A stretch of 64,000 nucleotides of DNA from Lycorma delicatula (lineage: Eukaryota; Arthropoda; Insecta; Hemiptera; Fulgoridae), in the NCBI RefSeq assembly GCF_047948215.1, contig NC_134456.1:68040029-68104028 (forward strand), in the 5' to 3' direction. Below, piece by piece: positions 10,132 through 23,771 of the stretch (the first letter of the stretch is position 1; the number at the start of each line of letters is the position of its first letter). The position numbers were made by a program, and so were the translations under genes. Below the pieces are notes generated by a model, which saw only the letters and a program-made list of their open reading frames with translations, ran no database searches and had not been told where the DNA came from.

Positions 10132-10364
10132 AATACGTGAGCTGTAGATGATGACATTGACTAGATTATTCTCGACGGTATATATATCCATTATTCATAC
10201 TTATTTCAGTGTCTAGATATTATTCACTTTTTCATACTCATTTAATCAGCTTCTGAAATAATACTATAATTTTGTATTAGTTAAAGTAGTTTTATTCAGA
10301 ATTATTTTCTGTTATTTTTTCTTGTGGACACCCCCATTGATTTGTTGGTGCCTCTCTCTTTCTT

Positions 10365-10509
10365 TTTTCCTGTTTAGCCTCCGGTAACTACCGTTTAGAT
10401 AATTCTTCAGAGGATGGATGAGGATGATATGTATGAGTGTAAATGAAGTGTAGTCTTGTACATTCTCAGTTCAACCATTCCTAAAATGTGTGGTTAATTG
10501 AAACCCAAC
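10365..10509 (-). mobile_element. SINE (family 1), head missing, minus strand
   Basis: It reads on the minus strand as the body and tail of the SINE seen whole at 54637-54916: 'cctgtttagcctccggtaactaccgtttagataat', 'tgtagtcttgtacattctcagttc', 'atgtgtggttaatt'. It stops at 'aaacccaac' before the tRNA-like head. Copies of 'ctctttctt' on each side (10356-10364, 10510-10518) may be a 9-bp TSD, though low complexity makes that uncertain. Confidence 0.8.
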
Positions 10510-10518
10510 CTCTTTCTT

Positions 10519-11120
10519 GGTGCCTAGCCTCCTCTATCCGTCTGGGTCTACTGAGGTTGCGTGACGAGTGGTGGAGGTGCAACATAAGAATTCTTAAAAT
10601 AATTGCTTAATAATCATCACAATTAATACTCTGGTTGTTGTATTCATTTTATGAATTCGTAATTATTATTATTTTTAAAACATATTATTGTTATTAAAAT
10701 TATGCTGTGGGTTTTGTATAATTGAATTACGTGTTTTTTTTTTTTTAATTTTAATATGTAAATTGTTAACTATACAATTGAGTTATATAAATAAAATAAT
10801 AATAATTATTATTATTACTACTACTACTATTATTAGTAATTTATGTATATGTTAACTTGTTATTGATTTGTATCATGTATCATGTGTACTTGTATCAGTA
10901 CTCATTATACATCATGTAACATAATTGCCCTGTTTTTTGGGTTTTTTCTGATGTAATGTGTTTCATTAATGGATTACATTTTTGACGTTTTCAAAATTTG
11001 TCAGAAATTATTTAATTCATTTTATTATCTATTTTTGGACATCATATAATAATATGAAAATTATATTTGTTAAGTTTTGGATTATTATTATTATTATTAT
11101 TATTATTTATGTTATGCATA

Positions 11121-11189
<69 letters not shown>

Positions 11190-11651
11190 TTACTTACATA
11201 CAGTTAAACTTTTTATTTATTTGTATATGTTAAAGTACGAGTATATGTACATTATTAGTTTTTCGTGTTCAATGTACAATATACAAAGGGTCAAGTAGCT
11301 GTTCTGATACGAAATATATAAATAAATTATTATTATTATTATATTTGTTGATTTGTTTCAAAGGTTTTATTTATAGAGTGTCTTCATCAAAAGAATTCGA
11401 TTTTTTTATAAAATAATAAATGGGTATTTTCCTTTTAATGTCTTTCCGTCTTTCCTATAAGTAATTTTGATAAAATTATTAAAAACATTTTTTCAATTTA
11501 ATGTGCTACATATCGATTTATCTTTAAAAGGTTGAGTTAAAAGGATTGGTTTTAAGCGATCTCGATTTATTATATCATACATTCTGAATTACGCATCTTT
11601 GATTTTTTCAGGAAATAGTTTTCAGATAGATAAAATTGATCTATCTATCTA

Positions 11652-11688
<37 letters not shown>

Positions 11689-14600
11689 TTATTTATTTAT
11701 TTTTGTTACTCTTTTACGCAAACACTTCCCAACCCATCTAGCAGAAATATTGAACGATTATTATTTTTATAACTGGAAAGGACATAGGAATTTTGCTATT
11801 ACCAAATATTTCAACGTTGGAAGATGGTGGCCGTTTTAGTGACTTGCGGTAACAACCGGATTATGTTCCTTGCCACTATTCAACTTTCTTATGGACAGAT
11901 TATTGGTTCTATTGGATCTCCGTATTTTTCAATATGTCTTTCAGTTATGGAGAAAAATAGCTACAAAGGTGCGACGGTGTTCGGCGTACAATCCTTTAGA
12001 CTTTCTTTTACTTCACTTTCAAGCTTAGTTTTCACTTAAAGTTGCTTTTTAAATGACAGTAAATAAGTCACAAGGCAGACGCTTTAAGTGGCTGGTCTTC
12101 ACTTGGAAATTCAGTACTTCTCGCATGAGCAAGTATGAGAGACGGTGTGTTCCTAAACCAGCTAGATATAACTATTATTTTTATTTAATATAATTTTTCT
12201 TGTTAATTTCAGATTCAGATCGAGTATATAAAACTCCATTTCAATATCTTTTCAAAAAAGTTAAAAAAAAAAAATAAAGTAAGATGAATATTTTAACAAA
12301 ATAAAAGTTATTTTTTAAATGATACTATGGGATCTTATGTGATCAGAGCCTTTTTTAATATTATAAAAATGAGGCAAAAATATCTTAAGTGACATACTGG
12401 AGTGCAATTAAATTTTTACGAAATGTAATTCTGAGATTATTATTCCTAGAATCAAAAGGTTATTTAACAATATTTATTCATTATGTATGTGGATTATAAA
12501 GGACTGTGTATCTGTTTCCAGTACTTATAACACGGTTCTTTTTAGAAAATCGAACTCGTTTAAATCTGATATAAAATATTTTGAGAGGACAACTACTAGA
12601 AATACACAATGTAAGCAGAATAAGCTACTTGTGCAAAGAAAAAAAAACTGAATCAGTACTTTGTCACTATTCAGTGTCACGTGGAATAAAGAGGGAAATT
12701 TAAAAAGTAGAAGGAAAATAAATTTAATGAAGTAGATTTTAGAAGTATCTGAATACCGTTTTGCTGCATCAGAACGGATTTATTTGAATTGAAATAAATG
12801 TAGAAAAAGAAATAAAGAAGAAATACTTACGTGAAAAATATGGGAGTATAAACACGACTTGAGTGAAAAATAACGTTTTGGAATATAATATTACTTAAAA
12901 TTTTTTTTACACAAAAGGGATAATTAATCCTCCAATTAAAAATTACTGGTATACGGTTGATTTCGCTCTGGAAAATAAAAGTAATATAGGAGTAACAAAA
13001 AACTTACTTTTATAATTTAACAAAAAATTACTGAATATGTCCCATTATATTATAAATAGTTCTAAATAAACAAAATTGGATAAGTTAAAAAATACGAATT
13101 TGTGAAAAAAAATTGTTGGCAATGAAGAAATAATTTTGTCGCTTTAAGCGCATTTAAATATTATTTATGAAGATTGGCATGTGAAAAATTTTATTCTAAA
13201 TGTAAATATTCTATATGCACTTACGTAAACATTTTTGTAAGTGGATTTAAAATTTCTGAAATTTATTTTAATGTAGCCTATTTATTTCTACATCCTTCAC
13301 AAATACTTACTATATTCTATCACTCTTTCATTCATTTATCACAGTCAACTCCCGAATATACGGGTCCTAGGAGACTGATTTGTCTTGGAAGTTTTATTTA
13401 GTCTATTCATTTCCAATCCGTTTTTTTTATTTTTTTTATTACTATTACAAAATACTAAGAAGTATTGCCGACTTGTCAATCACATACCACTTTGGACAGT
13501 GCTCTGTTTATGTATTACTGCAGCAACGTAGTTTCAAAACATAATTCTTAAAATACAAATAAAAATAAAATGTCCATTTAAACCTCTTTATAATGTATTT
13601 TTCATACACCTTGGCCCAGACTTTGTATGAAATGTGTAAATTAAGCAGATTCTCTCACAGGAGAGTGCTCCAACCATTAATTTACGAGTATATTAGAAGT
13701 AATGAGTATGTAATAAAAGATGTGAAGTATATATATATATATATATATTTTTTTTTTTATTTATCTATTTATACGTTTTAGTATAGACACCCCACGTAAT
13801 GTGACCAGAACTCCTGATTTAACCCCATTTCATATCACACATTTTTCAAGTCGTTAGTTTTAGATCTTCCATCTCAAGTCGTGACATATCTACAGTAATA
13901 TGGATTCGTAACGATTATTCTCTGAGTTTTTTTTTTAATGTGAATAACTGAACATCTTGATCTTGATTTAACCTAAAAAGAAAAACTCAAATGTTATGAG
14001 ATTGTAGTTCAAGGAATATCTAGAAATAATCGTTTAACTACATTCGATGATTACCTATCTGTGACAGGTTGTTAATGTCTAGATTCTTGTAGATTTCTGG
14101 TATCTCTGGAATTATTAAGAGCCAATAATCTTTGTTTCAATCACTCTGTCATTACCCTCAAAGAGGTTTGGACGTCATGTGAGCTGAAATAAGTTTCATA
14201 ATTAATTAGCATATTGTGAGTAAATTCTTTTTAACGGTTAGAAGATTCAAAAATTGGTGGCAAAAGTCACCCAACTAACTCGATGAACGTCATTTAATGC
14301 CTCCACTATTTGAATTCTATATGAATAAATGATTAAATCCTTATTGAAAAAATTACTGAACATTACCCGACATGTCAAATATTTCCAGAAAAGTGCTTCT
14401 ACGACCTAGGATCCTAAAAATGCTCATCTCATAGTTCTAATATTTATTTATTTTTTTTAGTTAACTAAAAATTCTCAAGCTGGATTTCTCTGGTATCCAG
14501 TGTTATTTATTAACCGAAAAGGAGTGCTAAAAAAAAAATCTTTTTAAATTCCAAAAAATAATTACTCAAATTATTTTAAATTTTATATCCTTTGCTTCTT

Positions 14601-15500
14601 AAAATCGCAAACTAAGATTTATCCACGGCGTGTAGTTTAAAAAAAAATTGGTCCAGCAAGATGAGACAAGTTTGAAATTGAAAAGACGTTTCTATTTAAA
14701 TTTTTTTTATCTTAAAATTTAATTTACATGTAACTTAAATTTGAGTATGTAACTTAAAAATAGTTTTAAAAAAATAGGTTTATAACTATTTTTTTTTTTT
14801 TTTTTTTTTAATTAAAAAATGCCTTCTAAAAATTAAATGCTAAATCTTAATTCTTTATCACGAGAAGACGGCCCACCGTTAAATATTTCAAATTAAGCAA
14901 AAGCAGATGTATCCAAAAGCTACTAGTTCTATTATTAATTTATTATCTAGTTTCTATTATTAGTTTAGTAAAAATAAGTCCATTCTTATTTTCCATTAAA
15001 ACAGGGTTTGTTCATCCATAATTGTGTAAAATATTTCAATAAATAGAAATCGAGGTAATGAGAACAAATTCAAAAAAGATATTTAAACTGTTTTAAATCG
15101 GTTTTGCTTTAGTTTCACACTGAATGGAAAAATAATTTTAAAATAAAATGTAAGTATTGTTTACAGATTATTCTTTAAGTAAATGTACTAGAGCTGGTTG
15201 TTAAAAATTATAATTCTATCTATGGAAATTGTATTTAATATAATTTTAATTAGAAACATTGATAAGAAATTCAGTCTTTTGATAAATGTTATTCCGGAGA
15301 ACTATGTAGCTATTTCTTATAGAAAGCGATTTAGTCTGCCATACAAAATAACTATACCAAAGATGACGATATAAAATATGCACGTTATCAATTTAACACT
15401 TATCTATTCCAGTTCTAGAATTATGGCATAAATGCATTTCTCAAATCATATTCAGTGTTTAAGAAAAACTTTGGTAAAATCGATTTAGTTATAACATTTA
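10519..15500. other. AT-rich non-coding stretch with microsatellites
   Basis: No coding signal beyond chance short frames. 10519-10590 is a GC-richer remnant ('gggtctactgaggttgcgtgacgag'), probably an old LINE 3' region. Simple repeats: ATT/ACT tracts at 10800-10836, (TTA)n/(AAT)n/(AT)n at 11081-11186, (AT)n followed by (TTTA)n at 11653-11702, (TA)n at 13728-13747, and a T22 run at about 14790-14811. A ~130-bp block at 11700-11840 and one at 13960-14170 look less AT-rich but match nothing I recognise. Confidence 0.5.
11081..11186. repeat. Compound microsatellite (TTA)n / (AAT)n / (AT)n
   Basis: A (TTA)n run at 11081-11106 faces an (AAT)n run at 11120-11150 across a short spacer, giving an inverted arrangement. 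(AT)n follows to 11186. Confidence 0.9.
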
Positions 15501-15512
15501 GTTACCATTATT

Positions 15513-17768
15513 AGAGTGATGTAGAAATATTTATCCCTCAGTATCAGTAAAATCAATAACAGCAGTTTAAAAGTTACACGAACGAATAATTTTCTACAAA
15601 TTATAATAAAATACAGTAAATATTTTGTTTCATTTGCTTTGTTTAAATTAATATTTTAAATTTAATGAACCGTATTGTTTAATATATGTATTTTTTACAT
15701 ATATTTTTGATTGTCTATTTTAATTTTTTAATAATAATTAAATAACATTATTTTATAGACTTAGATTCACCAATAAAGTTACCTCGCAACCTAAAATTAT
15801 TTGTAGTCTGGCATAATCCTTATATTATTATTTAAACATCTAATTTTGGTTTCCCTGAAGTGGAAAAATTCAGTCTCTATTCAATTTTTTATTCTTCCAT
15901 ATTATGTATATTTTTCTGTAGTTTTCTAATTATTTTCGTTTTAGCCTACCTGCTAATTTTAATTTTGGAAAACAGAAGCAGTGGATTAGTAAATATTACG
16001 ATAGAGAAACATAACATATCAGGAGCTGAATAACTTTATTGTTCAGGGTATGTGGTAACATTATGAAGAATGAACATATTACGGAAGACATAAAAAGAAG
16101 ACAGGGTAGCACAAGCAATGAGAGATTTAGGAGAAAGGAAGTCTGGTATTATTAATCATAAAAAGGAATTCAGGAACATATTTTTGTGTAATGTAGCGTA
16201 TTACGGCGCTACATAAAAGTGTAGTAGAGTAGTCAAACAAAGACTTGATTTTTTAAAATGTAATTTATGGTCTAAGGCTGAAAATTACGTAGCAAAATAA
16301 AGTTTTTATTGAAGAATTTTTCATAAAAATTATATAAAAAATTATCTGATGGTATAGTGGATACAAACACATTATTGGAGTGGCTGGCACGTAAAGTTAA
16401 ATTCGATAATCCATTAACACTCTTTATATTTATCTTATACCAAAAGCTGCTAATCGTATATATTTATACAAAAATATATTTTAAAAAACTACGGTGAAGC
16501 ATTTATAAAATATTAACTGCTGCATAATATTATCTTTGATATTTTAAAAAAACTACAGTGAAGCACGAATAAAACATTAATCCCTGAAAAAGTTTACAAA
16601 AATTCTAACCGGAAAAATTAAATATACTACAGTGATATAGAAATATTAATTCCTCAGTATCAGTAAATACAGTGACAGTATTTTAAAAGGTAGGCAAACA
16701 AATAATTTTCCACAAATTATAATAAATATAAATTTATTTTACGTATGCTCAAAACGTAACGAAATACCAATAATGTTAAATAAATTTATTGAAACAATTT
16801 TAATCGTATAAAAATAAATTATAAATAACATAGGTAAACCTTTATTATTTGGTGTTAGAAAAGCCTGTGCAGCATTAGAGAAGGGTCTTCAGTCATTATT
16901 GATGAACAATAACCAGTTTATTACCTTTAAAAATATTGTAATGACAGATTAATAACAAACATTCATTAACACTTTGCCGGATTAAAATTTTTATTACAGA
17001 ATTAAGTAAGCTAAATTCAGTAAGATTGGTTAATCAGCGAGGTTAACGGGTAAAATCAAATTTTTATACCATTTTATTAATATTTATTTTTAAAAGTTAA
17101 GTCCAGGACGATTTTAGATTTACTCAGAACGACGGTATAATAGAATCTACGAGTATTACACTCACCAAAAAATGAATGATAGGTATTTTTAAATTAAGGC
17201 TATTCTAGCTACACAGTTTAAACAAATTTTACCGATAGAGTTGTTAATTTTTATTGATCTGTGCTGAAAAATTAAACACGTGTGAATAAAAAAAACGTGA
17301 AATTTGACGTACTTTATAAAATTCAGTTATAAAATGAAATCAGAGATAATCTTTTGAGTTTTAAATAAAACACGAGAGATTTATTCTCCCAGATATTTTT
17401 GAAATTAAATTATTAAATCTTAAATAATTTTTAAGACAAAAATTACGAGAAGTTAAACTGTATAATTACGTTTCTTGTAAGATTATTATTTAATATTTCT
17501 AAGCGCTGTTTTAATACCATTATATCTTATTTCGGTTTTATAAAATGTTAATTTCTTTATTAATTTGCTCTTGTACAGACGAAAAGCAAATAAAATATTG
17601 TAAACATCCGTTACATTCTCGACCTTGTAGTTTAGAACTGTTAGTTAAGCTTAAATATAAATTTATATATTTATACTTGTAATATAACGAAATAGAAAAA
17701 ACAGTAAATTTGTAAATTTATTGAAACAATTTAAACTAAATAAAAAAAAAATTATAAATAACATAGGT
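15513..17768. repeat. Cluster of diverged direct repeats
   Basis: Block A (15513-15615) and block B (16631-16735) share 'tagaaatatt...cctcagtatcagtaaa' and 'aataattttc.acaaattataataaa'. Block C occurs at 16781-16834 and 17713-17768 ('aaatttattgaaacaattt...aaattataaataacatagg'). A tandem pair at 16477-16515 and 16539-16580 shares 'attttaaaaaactac.gtgaagca'. The blocks are roughly 75-85% alike by eye. This looks like the remains of an old tandem or satellite-like repeat, or of a repeatedly duplicated transposon. Confidence 0.65.
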
Positions 17769-17860
17769 TATTACATACGAATAGATTTAGGCGACTTAGG
17801 TTACGCTACGAGACTAAAATTAGATGTGCTATTACATAGCCGCGTTCTTTTTCTGGTCAA

Positions 17861-18032
17861 ATGATTCTAAGATCATCCTTAATTTTGTCTACGGTTTCTT
17901 TTCTCTTTTTAACTGAAATAGCTGAGCTATTCATGCCATTTCAATCCTCTACTTTGACCACAAACGTTTTACAACAAATTGTGCGACGTCAAGCATATCT
18001 ATCCTATTTGATTACTTGTAATTCAGTGTTAT

Positions 18033-18084
<52 letters not shown>

Positions 18085-18150
18085 TTCTTCTTTTATGTAT
18101 TTTCACTTTCACAGGCTCTCTCTCACTCTCCTCTCTCTCTCTCTCAGAAT

Positions 18151-18192
<42 letters not shown>

Positions 18193-18220
18193 GAACTTCA
18201 CCTATGTATCTGAACAGTAG
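17861..18220. repeat. Microsatellite tract (TA)n, (CT)n, (CA)n, (TA)n
   Basis: 18039-18081 is (TA)n. 18117-18145 is CT-rich, followed by (CA)n and (TA)n to about 18192. The long plus-strand open frame across it is a by-product of these repeats (Tyr-Ile and Thr-His runs) and is not considered a gene. Confidence 0.8.
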
Positions 18221-21200
18221 ACATAGAGAGCTATTTTCTGGTCAGTGATATTTGGTTCTTTGAGTCAGTATAATAGATAATTTAAAAAGAAAAAAAATTA
18301 AAAAAATATATATAATAATAGTATCTTGTATACTAACATTAGCTTGCACAAATAAATAAAATGAATTAATGCTGAAAAGTTTTAATTAAAAATTTTAACA
18401 CTGTCTTACATTTTAGCCCATATGCTGTTAATAGATGATCCACTCCATAGATGGTAATCATTATCTTATAAGTGATTTAATAAAACTTTTGGCCTGTTTA
18501 ACTGTATCTGGATTTAAATTATAGGGATTTAATTAAACAAAAAGCAATCCGCATTATATAATTACGTTAATTAGTTCATTTATAAAAACTAAACTATATT
18601 TCTCCTATATATTCATGCTATTCTTTAAATCTGCAGAGAACAGCATAGAAATCACTTAGTCCTTTTTAAAAGCACAGACTAATTACTTTTTTTATCAAAT
18701 TTTCAATTGATTTGTAATCAAAAATATTTTATTATGATAAAACGGGTAATTAATAAATTAGATTTTGGGCAGAGCAAGAAATAGGTGTAAGGAAATTTGA
18801 AGATCAATACTCTCTAAACCGTTAAGGAAGAAAAAAGGCGTAAGTTACTGAAATTGCTGGTATTCGGAAAAATATAAATAACCGGTTCAGACGGGCAGAA
18901 ATTTGGCTAAGGACTAAAAAGTAAAGAACACCGATTATCAACCATAAATAATCATTATCATTATTAACTAGGAACACATCAAAATAAACTAAAGTAATAT
19001 ACAAAAAAATCATTGTTTGCAAGCATGATAAAAGTACAGGTTACAAAGTATATTTATCCAACAATGAAGAAGAGTGCAAACAAAAAAAAAACAAGATATT
19101 AAAAATAAACGCAATATTTACGAAAGGTACAGAGTATCAGCTATTATTTTCAACTAAAGTTAAATCGCGTATCTGATGTATAAATGTACATAAGGTAGGC
19201 TATATTTATTAATTTCTTCATAAAATAAAGATAATAACCAAAGCAAAAAATGGTCAACAGTTCATCAAATACAAAATAATAAAAACCAACCAAAAAAATA
19301 CTACTTTCATTCTCAAATATAGTGAAATTGAATAAAAAACTATGTTTAAAGGTTTCGTCGAAACAAAACCGGAAATTTATAAAAGAAAATGATACGCAGT
19401 TCGCGAAATTTTAAATTTGTTGAAATTCACATTAATAAATAACAATTTTTTTTTTTTTTTTGCTCTATACAATTATAATTGCAATCGGCTCTCCTGCGGA
19501 GCCATAAGTAAGTTTCCTGACAAAAGAACGTGATAAGAAGGTCCTTAAGGAACCCCCAAAATAAATAATACACAATAAAGAGTTGAAAGCAAACTTAAAG
19601 TCAAATATGAAATTTCAAGTTCAGTCATAAGTCACAAACCATTAATTTCAGCACCATATAGTCCGCAAAGCAAACATTAATAACAAATAAAAAAGAAAGA
19701 GAAGTAACAAGAAATTAGATACGACAAATTAGAAACTTGGTGTTAGATTCCAAACTGTTACGCAGACACGCAGTCGAGTACCTGGGCTCGTTTCAATATT
19801 TATTTTTAAAAAAAATTAGTTATTGTTGTTTTAATAAATATTGATTATAACGTACTTGTAAGCTTTGAAATTTGATTATGGCAAATTAAATACCTTAATT
19901 TAAGGAGATAAAAAAATTCCATTTAATTTATTTTACTTTGTTTAATATTTATAATATATAAGACTACTACACATGTCCCTTATAAGAAAGTAAGAAACTT
20001 TATTTTAAATGTTCGCCTTAAAACTAAATAATTCGTTTTCCTTTTATTAAACTAAATTTAAAAAATATGTATGTAAAATGTATACATATGAAGGAATAAA
20101 TATAAATGTGAAGATAACTTCTGCCAAGAAATATGAAGTATTTAAATAAATTTTTCTGACGTATGTAATTTATAATGACGTAAAACAGCTGTCTATCAAA
20201 AAGCTCAAATGTAACTGATTTTTACTAAATCTCCTTGGTACACTATTTAAAATTAATAATAAAATTATAGTTAGAAAACTGTCAGTTAATGTGCTGCTAC
20301 GTACAAGTCGAACGGACACAATTTTCCGAAATTTTCTTCATTAAAAGCCTTCTCTCTTATTAAGTAATTTATACTCGCTTTCTTGTTATCTTTTCAACTA
20401 GGTTTCACAAAATCTTTGTTTCAATCACCTCAATTTTAATGGTTACTTAAATCACTCAAGACTCAGAACCAGTTGTTAGATACGAACATAGTAATTCACG
20501 AACGTTAAATGTTTTAGATTTTTTTTTATTTCTCGTATGGTACTAAACCTCTATCACCTTGATAAAATTCGCTTGCAACCGGTTTCATTACTAATTTATA
20601 GATTTATTTTTTCGTACTCTGATATTTCGCAAGCTACATAATTAAAACTTTTAAAAATCTCAATTACTTCTCTCAGAAAAAAGAATCATAAAAAAGAGAG
20701 AAGAGTAAAAAAAAGACTACCAAAAGAGAGTAAAAGAGTAAAACTCATAAAATTGTTGTATTTGTAATCCTTTTTTCGTTTCGATCATTCCTTATCGGTA
20801 CCAACGGTTTGCTTCTTTCCCTGTTTACTTTCATCTTCTACTTCTCTGTTTCTTAATTCAAAACATTAGGTGATTTTTTTATCCCCTAATTGTTTGAGCT
20901 AACCGTTGTAGTAAGAATATCAGATATTGCAATATATAAGTCCTCAAAAATTTATTTACCTGCCGATATTAAAATATCGGTGCGACGTCAAGTCAAGTTA
21001 AATTTTATTAATAGCTTTATTAAATACATAAGAAATGTACTACGCTTTAGTATTAAATATTATCTGAAATAGACGTAAATTAAAACATTTTTGAGAAACA
21101 CAGTTTAGCATATTAAAGAAAACTGATTTTTCTGCAAGAAAAAGGAAGATGAAATTTAGGAATTTACCCTTTCCTAAGACAAACACCAGATGGTATAAAT

Positions 21201-21354
21201 TACAACATTTTTTATATTTGAATTTTTTTTATTGTAGTAAAATTCTGCCGTCTGAGATGAGGCTTATTTTACTGTTTCACTAAAGAAAGGGTGTCGTATT
21301 TTCTAACTGTAAGAATAATGAATTTACACCCATTAAATTTATGGAATCTAATAG
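18221..21354. other. AT-rich stretch with no recognised gene
   Basis: Only short chance frames. A T17 run at about 19446-19462 is followed by a less AT-rich 100 bp ('gctctcctgcggagccataag', 'ccttaaggaaccccc'), possibly a minus-strand retrotransposed 3' end. A purine-rich patch ('agagagtaaaagagtaaaa') lies at 20690-20750. Confidence 0.45.
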
Positions 21355-21557
21355 AAGACGGGCTATTAAGACCGAGACCCGGCTATGGTCTCCTCGGTGG
21401 ACCCGGTTAGAGGCAGGCAACTGTTACGACCAAGACCCGTGTGGGTTCTTGGTTAAGTTGAGTTGGCGACGACACCTTCCGGAGCTGAGATATGCTTAAC
21501 TGCCGGTCCGGCTCCAGGAGGGGTGTATATAAAACCACAGAAAAAAAATACAAGACG
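21355..21557 (+). mobile_element. GC-rich 3' end of an unidentified LINE-like insertion
   Basis: A ~185-bp GC-rich island (about 21361-21539) ends in 'gccggtccggctccaggaggggtgtatat', 'aaccacag' and an A8 run. This is the form of a 5'-truncated retrotransposon 3' end on the plus strand. 'aagacg' on both sides (21355-21360, 21552-21557) could be a short TSD, but six bases is weak. No coding sequence is visible in it. Confidence 0.5.
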
Positions 21558-22414
21558 ATTAAAACTAGATTGACTTGCTAATGAAAAACCAAAAGAACGT
21601 AAATAATTATTATCACATTATGAAATGAATAATTAACAGTAAATACTAATCAAATTTAAGCAAAAATAATGAATTCGATAATAGAAAACTTATATTTGTG
21701 TATATTATTTACAGGTACAGCAGTAGAAAGCAAAAATAGCAAATAGAGAATAAAAGGAAATATAAGAAGGAAAGGAAGAGTAGATCATGAAAAGGAAGAA
21801 AAGATTAAAGCCGTGGTTGAAAAGTTGAAAGAGAATTAGAGATTTGAAAAGACCATTTGTCCCAGTAAATAATTTCCACTTGTGTTGATTAATTGCCGAG
21901 ATAAGTTAGGATTTTCTGTCTATTATACCATCATTATTATTAATACTAATATTGCTTTCATCGTTATCAGCAAACCCTCATTTATTGCACGTCTTCATTG
22001 TACAATCAATTACATAAAATCCAATAACAAGCCTTCCACAAAAACACCAACACAGTCAAAATAGAGTAACTCGGTTTTTATTTAACTATTCATTATTATT
22101 ATTTTTATTCGAATAAAATTATGATAGTTTTTTCCTTATTAGAAAAATCCTTACTAAAAATTGTACACAAAGGACATTTTTAAATGAAGAGATCATGGTT
22201 AAATGGTTTTTAAATTCAAGTTTTCGTAAATATTAAAAGAAGCAGACGTAGGCTTGAGTCGTGTAGTATTTCTATATAATTATAGTCCATTTATAACAGT
22301 TATGAAAATATTTTAATAAAATTATCAAGAGTATTTACATTTCTAATAATAAATTTCGGTTTAATTTAACAGAATTAATCCTTGTGAAGAGAAATTTATA
22401 TATATTAACATATT
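21558..22414. other. AT-rich stretch, nothing recognised
   Basis: The interval between the GC-rich LINE-like island and the mariner contains only chance open frames and short A/T runs. Confidence 0.5.
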
Positions 22415-23771
22415 TACGAGAGGTTATCTCTAAAGTAAAGACCGTTTCATTGTAAAAAAATTTATTCGGAAAACTTTATAAATAATATTTCTTATTTCTC
22501 TTAAACTGCATATCTTATACTACTTCTCCACTAATCTCCTATACTAATCGCTACATGAACTAAGACGTTTATCGTAGAGATACACCAGCATCAATATACC
22601 TTCGTTGTATTCTTCTGCCATTACTCCATTTAGCTACTTAACAGCATTTTTAAGTAGATCATCACCCACGAATTGTTTACCACTCAAAGATTCTTTCAAT
22701 TTCACAAACAAATGGCAATCAAAAGGAACTAAATACGGACTATATGGTAAGTGATTGTAAATTTCCCATCCAAATGTTCTCGGTAACTCACGTGTCGGAC
22801 CCACAACATGTTGACCTGCATAATCGTCCAGTAGGATAACACCGTCGGTCAGCCGCCTACGGCCCAGATTTTGAATGGCGCGCCGTAACATACGTAGAGT
22901 TTTGCAGTAGGGTTCTGTATTTATAGCCGTTCCACGCGGCATGAAATCAATCATCAGTATGCCAAACCGAACCCAAAAGATTGTGGCCATCAGTTCGCGT
23001 CCAAATGGCTGTGGCTTGACCTTTGTTGGTCTGGTTCGTGACTGAGGAAGACTCAGTTCACTTGACTGCCGTTTTATCTCTGGCGTGTAATACAAAATCC
23101 ATGTTTCATTGCCGGTAACAATTAAATTAAAGAACTCATCGCTCTTTTCTGTGTAGCGCATCAAACATTCCAAAACAGATCCCATTCGGATTTTTGTGTG
23201 ACTTTCCGTTAAGACGTGCGGCATCCGACCTGCACAAACCTTTCTGAAGAATAAATAAATAATAAGGTAGTGAACAATGCAACCGATAACAGCTCTTGAA
23301 ATATCAGGAAAAAGAAGGGCTATTTCGGAAATGTTTGAGCGATAATCTTTTCTGATTTCATCATCGACGCGTTTCAAGAAGTCCTCGGTGATTATCGAGG
23401 GCCTCCCCGAACGTTCTTCATTATTCACATTAATTCTGTTATTTCTAAACCTTTCAAACCATTTTCGGATGTTTCTTTCATTTTTACATTATAACCGTAT
23501 ATAGCGACCAACAGCCTATGATTTTCAGCCGGCTTAACGTTTTGGTGGTTTAAAATTATGACTCCACGTATTTCACAGTCGGAGTCAACATCGATTTTCC
23601 TATTCGTTTTATAACGTAATAACTCACAAGTAATCAGAGATACTACAACGCGAGAACTTAGAGACAACAACGTAATGAGTATATTACTAGAGTGGTCATG
23701 AACGATACAGGTTCGCCAACCTTAAGGAGAGAAATTTCCCACTGGTCTTTACTTTAGAGATATCCCTCGTA
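22415..23771 (-). mobile_element. Complete but inactive Tc1/mariner-superfamily element (mariner)
   Basis: Terminal inverted repeats of about 27 bp start 'cgagaggttatctctaaag' at 22417 and, on the opposite strand, 'cgagggatatctctaaag' from 23769. They differ by one indel and a substitution or two. Each end is bordered by TA (22415-22416 and 23770-23771), the mariner target duplication. The length of 1353 bp is typical. The transposase lies on the minus strand, is frame-shifted, and has lost one catalytic residue, so the copy is dead. Confidence 0.92.
22634..23623 (-). pseudogene. Mariner transposase (DD34D family), frameshifted and catalytically altered
   Basis: The N-terminal HTH part reads 'CEIRGVIILNHQNVKPAENHRLLVAIYG' (about 23585-23500) in one frame. 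A frameshift near 23430 leads into 'NNEERSGRPSIITEDFLKRV' and the catalytic domain (23428-22634). Motifs: 'VTGNETW', where families have VTGDETW, so the first catalytic Asp is Asn; 'GVILLDDYAGQH', second Asp kept; 'PYSPYLVPFDCHLF', third Asp kept although the preceding SPD is SPY. The spacing of the last two acidic residues fits DD34D. Intact relatives excise and insert the element at TA sites. Confidence 0.9.

Noticed and set aside
17861..18220. 119-codon plus-strand open frame, the start of which ('FFWSNDSKIILNFV' in another frame) recalls a BEL/Pao RNase H motif
   Set aside because: Most of the frame is microsatellite. The motif-like stretch is a single short match with stops after it and no other BEL/Pao motif nearby.
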